Positions 20,023-22,696 of a stretch of DNA of 22,696 nucleotides are shown here, in pieces. This stretch comes from Phallusia fumigata. Lineage: Eukaryota > Chordata > Ascidiacea > Phlebobranchia > Ascidiidae. A model generated the notes under the pieces. The model ran no database searches and had not been told where the DNA came from. It saw only the letters and a program-made list of their open reading frames with translations. The stretch covers positions 1 through 22,696 of the forward strand of contig QXVZ01009723.1 of NCBI GenBank assembly GCA_008931825.1, read 5' to 3'. Both the position numbers and the translations under genes were made by a program. Numbering within the stretch: the stretch's first letter is position 1; each line of letters starts with the position of its first letter.

Positions 20023-22696
20023 CTAATCGGACCCGGAGCTTTCGGAAAGCCCGAGGTTTAGTTTGTACTCCGGTGAAAAGTGTTTCACGGGCGATGGATT
20101 TACGGTCTTGCCACCTCGTCTTTTCCGGCCTCTTCGAGAAGCTGGATTTGCTTTGTTCGTTGCCTGCTCCGCCTTGGCGCCGCCGTTGTGTGTTGAACTA
20201 ATAGCTCGCCGAACGCGTTTACTTTTCTGCTTTCTTTGTTGACCTGGTGGTACCGCAGAAAAGTAAGAGCTGATAAGTGGTTGGTTGCAAACTTCGCGAT
20301 CCGCTGCTCTTTTTAGAATTGGCAATAGATCGTCATCTATCTTTTTTCTGTACAAACAAAAAAATTTAGGTCAGTTAAAATGTTGCAGTGTCAAGACTAC
20401 TTACGGTAACAAATCAACGAAAATGCACAAAACCATGCGAAGTTTGTCGTTTGTGACACTAGCTAGTCGATTAAATACGTTTCAATTCGTTCGCTTTTTG
20501 GGACAAAAGGACATTTGATCGTTTCATTTTTATCCTCGGCAGGCGGAGCAAAGCCTGAGTACGTTGCACGCAAGGTGCCAGTCGTCGAGTTAATTTCTTA
20601 TTGCATTTCCGATAGATCATTTTATATTTGATTTTTTGGGTTTAAAAAAAGCTTTAGCACAAATGTTTTTTTTTTTCTGCAAACGATTTTGTAATATTAT
20701 AACGGTTCGCACCTAACTTCGAGCGAATAAAATTGGGTCAAAAATCCGTTAGGCCATCGCAAATTATAACGTAACACCAACTTGGTCCATTGCATTCTTT
20801 GCTTCGCAAAACATCGAATCCCATCCAGGTCCGGGATTCCCCAAGAAAAACTCTCCAGGGAACTGTTGACACTTGGTTCAAGGTAGGCGTTTACCACAAG
20901 ACGAGAAGGAAAAGCTGACGGTATGTTCAATCTCCGAAGCTGGCCTTTAATTTTTGTTTCTTTGGCTGGTTTGACCTTTAGCACAACTGGTTTTTAGGGC
21001 GAGGTTGTAGTTAAAAGAGAAATATAATAGTTTTGCTTACCTCGCCATGAGCTTTGCTCCACCATTGCTTAAATTTCTCCATGCTTTCCATCCCTTCACC
21101 TGGAAATTCTTTCATGATTTCAAGTGCTCGAACTGGGCCGACTCCTTCAATTCCTGCGATTAAACATTCTGGTTAGTTACATTGTTTATTTCGCTTTATG
21201 AAAGAAATCGCAGCGACACAATTACACTAAAACTCACATCAAGCCAGAAATAGCTTCGCAACGTTAAGACGTTATGTAGCGTTAAAATGACAAAGTCGGT
21301 GTATGAAGGTTAAACGCGCTGCAGCTACACCGTCACCAGAGGTGTTATGTGACAGGGAGTTTGGCGCAATGGGAATTTGGATATGTTAGTGGAACCAGTC
21401 AGGGGGGGCTAAGACTGGCCATCCGTGTTAGGTAAAAGGTGCGGTTCCACAGGAAACCCTGTCGGACCAAGGGTAGCATAATGTAAGAGAAATACCAGTA
21501 GTATAAAGTGGTGACAACAACTTAACGTAAAAAAAACTTAAACACGCGTAGTTAAACTTTGGGGTCAGCCCCGAAACGAAACCTAATTTACCCGAAGTGT
21601 AGTCACTGCCGCTGAGTAAGGCAATATTAATAAACTGATGCTGCTGCAGTCCAAGTTCAGAGGTGATGTCTCTAAGGGTGTAGCACTTTGGGTCTCTCTT
21701 CCGGTCAAACACATCTTTGAAGACAACAAACCCGCCGAACGGCCAGATGTCGGAATCTTCGGTTATTGTGCCCGATGTCAATCCGTTTTTGTCAAGAAAC
21801 GCACACTGTGCTTCTGCTTCCTAAACGGCAGGTAATCAATCTTTAATATGATCCAATTTTTTCAATCTTTGGTATAAGTATACGCGTCTGCAAAATTCCA
21901 CTGTAAGTTTTGTGATGAAGCAAGGTTATAAAGTGACATACATTACGAACTTTGGGTTTCTATTGTGGCCATACTACGAGACGTTTTGGTGAGGAAATGT
22001 GCTGAAGAAGTAAACTAAAGTGCAAAAATTTCGCTAAAAATTCTTAACCAATACTTATAGGCTTTAAAAATGTCATTGTTAGTAAATGACCCTTAACAGT
22101 TTGGATATTCCTTTAAAACAGGCGTTACATGTCACATAGCTATTGTTAACTTACCTGTGGGCTAACTATAAACGGAATCCCAAACAATCGAAGCATTTCT
22201 TGGCACTCGCTAGTTGCTGAATCAGAAACGTCCCGCGCAGCTCGGGCCGAAGCCTGCATTCGTTCTAACAAGGCCTTGTCCTCTTTGTCCATTTCTTCTC
22301 CCATTTCAACTAGTTGATCTTCCTTCATTCCCTGCCATGGGTTGGGTTGCGGCGTTGTGTAAAGCTCAGTGCTGGTAATAAAATATTTCTATGTAAAAGG
22401 TTGTTTCCTCGGCATTGCATGAACTTTATGCAGGGCTTACTTATCAAGCCATAAGACTTACACCCAAGTGATTTTTTTTAAATTGTTTTTTTATCATTTT
22501 ATGCTTGGTAGTAAGCACTCTTTTTATTGGAATATGGTAATGTATTGTCCTAAAGGCAGCACACTTTTAGTTATAGGTTCCAACCAGCTTTCAGTATTGT
22601 ATTACTGGTGTAAAACATTTTCATGACGCTTTTACCAAATACTACAAAGTACAAATCTTACCTAGGAGGCATAAGTTCAGCGATATGCTCATCATC
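20023..22696 (-). CDS. ERCC5: XPG/ERCC5 DNA-repair endonuclease, C-terminal half (5' part beyond the window edge)
   Basis: Exons in order: 22662->22696 (cut by the window end), 22155-22371, 21592-21820, 21041-21153, 20782-20975, 20023-20347, all in phase. Motifs in order: ECQEMLRLFGIPFIVSPQ, EAEAQCAF (I-domain catalytic acids), TSGTITEDSDIWPFGG (catalytic Asp), LSGSDYTSGIEGVGPVRALEI (helix-hairpin-helix), then SFSWGIPDLDGIRCF. The last exon holds QPLISSYF, a canonical PIP box for PCNA, and basic clusters (KRVRR, SRRGRKRRGG) like the nuclear signals of XPG. XPG makes the 3' incision in nucleotide excision repair. The 5' neighbour exons appear, displaced, at 1902-2870. The acceptor of exon 20782-20975 (ctaaag) was chosen because it alone keeps the frame; the resulting intron is only 65 bases. 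Confidence 0.96.
20348..20781 (-). other. Last ERCC5 intron
   Basis: A 434-base intron with a GTTGGT donor, the same non-consensus donor used twice in TM9SF3, and a tttgtacag acceptor. No nested feature is seen. Confidence 0.75.

Overview
The window looks like nuclear DNA of a solitary ascidian of the genus Ciona or a close relative. The evidence is AT-rich DNA, compact genes with many introns (several only 60-70 bases), an animal-type alternative oxidase of the kind known from Ciona, and a block present as two versions that differ at about 6% of sites, as expected for two alleles of a very polymorphic species. The species itself cannot be fixed from this sequence.

Six protein-coding genes were reconstructed exon by exon from splice sites, phase and family motifs. 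Left to right they are: the 3' end of NOL9 (+, 311-1038); TM9SF3 (-, 1601-6541, 15 exons, 583 aa); a group I-like secreted phospholipase A2 (-, 7614-8423, 4 exons, 154 aa); mitochondrial alternative oxidase AOX (+, 10451-11990, 6 coding exons, 351 aa); esterase D / S-formylglutathione hydrolase ESD (+, 18076-19561, 8 exons, 281 aa); and the C-terminal half of the DNA-repair nuclease XPG/ERCC5 (-, 20023 to beyond 22696). NOL9/TM9SF3 and ESD/ERCC5 are convergent pairs. The phospholipase and AOX are divergent.

Four single n characters (1901, 2971, 14130, 17812) mark gaps, and three of them sit at structural oddities. The segment 1902-2970 is a piece of ERCC5 (acidic spacer exons) lying inside TM9SF3. 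It is bounded by n on both sides and flanked by an exact 115-base direct repeat carrying TM9SF3 exon 14. The first 30 bases of this piece are identical to the last 30 bases of the window, where ERCC5 runs off the edge. This is best read as a misplaced contig. Likewise 17364-17811 is a second version of the ESD first exon and intron, ending at an n, most likely the other haplotype left in tandem. Taken at face value, either region would suggest a false fusion or duplication.

The region between AOX and ESD (about 12.1-17.4 kb) holds no recognisable intact gene. It carries a hexanucleotide microsatellite, degenerate tandem repeats of about 130 bases, a relic of the ESD last exon and 3' UTR, a possible pogo-like MITE, and two blocks rich in GAACCG-type motifs.

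The genes show no operon-like functional link: ribosome biogenesis, endomembrane trafficking, lipid hydrolysis, respiration, formaldehyde detoxification and DNA repair. The most interesting biology is AOX. Its promoter region carries a TATA box, two CRE-type sites and a nested inverted repeat, and one of its introns is 66 bases long, in frame and stop-free.
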